Shown: positions 5,394 through 5,758 of the stretch, piece after piece | Layout: each line of letters starts with the position of its first letter | Position numbering within the stretch: position 1 is the first letter of the stretch | Assembly: GCA_030018745.1 (NCBI GenBank) | Contig: JASEHB010000180.1 | Coordinates: 1-5,758, forward strand | Reading direction: 5' to 3' | DNA: 5,758 nt | Origin: Desulfatibacillaceae bacterium | Lineage (GTDB): Bacteria > Desulfobacterota > Desulfobacteria > Desulfobacterales > Desulfatibacillaceae | Translations under genes and position numbers: made by a program | The notes under the pieces: model-generated | The model's database searches: none | Told to the model about the DNA's origin: nothing | What the model saw: the letters and a program-made list of their open reading frames with translations, nothing else

Positions 5394-5417
5394 GGATACA
5401 GGAAAACAGGAAAACAG
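5394..5417 (+). repeat. Three tandem 8-base repeats upstream of usp
   Basis: GGATACAG (5394-5401) is followed by two exact copies of GAAAACAG (5402-5409 and 5410-5417). The array sits 44-67 bases before the usp start codon, where promoter or leader sequence is expected. Two exact units plus one variant can arise by slippage; a regulatory role is only possible. Confidence 0.5.
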
Positions 5418-5481
5418 GCTACCGGTAAAATCAGTTTCCCGGCACGGTTTGCAAGCAGCTTATGCAAGGTTTGGGCAAAGC

Positions 5482-5513
5482 AAAAAAACCGGGAGACAAA
5501 GGTAGACCCCCCG
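5482..5513 (-). terminator. Intrinsic terminator downstream of the right-edge gene
   Basis: On the minus strand CGGGGGG (5513-5507) pairs with TCTCCCG (5496-5490) through seven pairs, two of them G-U, around a 10-base loop. One G later a run of seven T follows (5488-5482). It lies about 120 bases beyond the stop of the partial gene and 132 bases before the usp start, so it would isolate usp from upstream transcription. Confidence 0.6.
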
Positions 5514-5636
5514 ATAGCTTAAAAACAACCGCTTGCAGCCTTTTGGTGCAGCAGGCCGAATGAAAACTTCAATCCTGCTTTGTTGCCTTGCAATGCAGGG
5601 CCTTTCAGATGGGGTATGGTAATTTTTTAAATGATT

Positions 5637-5758
5637 TCAGTTTCCAGACAGAACGCCCTTTTCAAAGGCCTCCTCCATAAGCAAAAAAATCTCCTCGGTT
5701 ATGTTGGCCCGCTGGTTAACATAGCTCAATGCGCTTTTTTCAGTAATTACAATGCTTA
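5637..5758 (-). CDS. C-terminal fragment of an unrecognised protein
   Basis: An open reading frame enters from the right edge and gives the last 39 residues of a protein, ending at TGA (5639-5637). The visible piece runs from SIVITEKSALSYVNQ at the edge to FEKGVLSGN at the end. It contains an acidic, helix-prone segment around ITEEIFLLMEEAFEKG. I do not recognise the family. Support comes from the unbroken frame, amphipathic composition and the downstream terminator at 5482-5513 on the same strand. One plus-strand frame is also open over most of this short stretch, so the call is tentative. The start lies outside the window. Confidence 0.5.
   Translation of the reverse strand, partial: SIVITEKSALSYVNQRANITEEIFLLMEEAFEKGVLSGN

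Larger units (their letters stand above)
5351..5636. other. Intergenic region upstream of usp
   Basis: About 290 bases separate the usp start from the stop of the right-edge gene. From right to left on the minus strand it holds an imperfect 17-base palindrome near 5586-5602 (TTGCCTTGCAATGCAGGGC region), an intrinsic terminator (5482-5513), three tandem 8-base repeats (5394-5417) and the usp ribosome binding site. I searched the stretch between terminator and usp for sigma70 and sigma54 patterns. Only poor matches appear, for example TTGCAA (5450-5455) with no good -10. No small ORF with a credible start was seen. Confidence 0.55.

Noticed and set aside
5351..5467. Extension of the UspA reading frame by 39 codons with a hydrophobic segment resembling a signal peptide
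   Set aside because: The UspA family begins right at the internal ATG, which has a consensus AAGGAGG five bases upstream; the extension runs through that site and the tandem repeats.
1..5758. CRISPR array, insertion sequence, tRNA or rRNA, riboswitch
   Set aside because: No spaced repeat array, transposase motif, terminal inverted repeat pair, cloverleaf or rRNA-like stretch was recognised; the intergenic regions are too short or lack a matching core.

Overview
This window is ordinary-looking bacterial chromosome: six complete protein genes and one gene cut by the right edge, with moderate GC and strong RpoD-type promoter and Shine-Dalgarno signals. Protein style and the gene set (a soluble P-type-ATPase-like HAD, a stand-alone condensation-domain protein, an SDR and a UspA protein) suggest a Gram-negative bacterium, possibly a Desulfobacterota (sulfate-reducer-like) lineage. 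That placement is an impression from protein character; there is no rRNA or marker gene to confirm it.

Layout. Bases 1-192 are non-coding with two overlapping palindromes. A membrane-anchored alpha/beta hydrolase lies on the minus strand (193-1056). A divergent control region (1057-1327) carries a sigma70-like promoter for the hydrolase and another for a rightward two-gene operon of HAD-superfamily proteins (1328-1798 and 1847-2512). That operon ends in a compound intrinsic terminator (2521-2573). Convergent to it, on the minus strand, is an SDR oxidoreductase (3956-4780) followed almost without a gap by an HxxxDG acyltransferase/condensation-type protein (2598-3929), probably one transcript. 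A strong hairpin (4811-4847) separates these from an upstream UspA-type universal stress protein (4886-5350). The last 120 bases hold the C-terminus of an unrecognised minus-strand gene, separated from usp by an intrinsic terminator (5482-5513).

How they may work together. The SDR and the acyltransferase are the clearest functional pair: reduction of a carbonyl followed by, or coupled with, acyl transfer would fit lipid or ester metabolism, but no substrate can be read from the sequence. The HAD-IB protein and the alpha/beta hydrolase are also compatible with lipid or phosphate-ester turnover; that link is only positional. Three starts (hydrolase, acyltransferase, UspA) are best placed downstream of the longest possible ORF because good Shine-Dalgarno sequences precede the internal ATG codons. 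I found no mobile element, CRISPR array, RNA gene or clearly novel system. The most worthwhile items are the SDR-acyltransferase pair, the Asn-substituted HAD motif and the repeats in the divergent promoter region.
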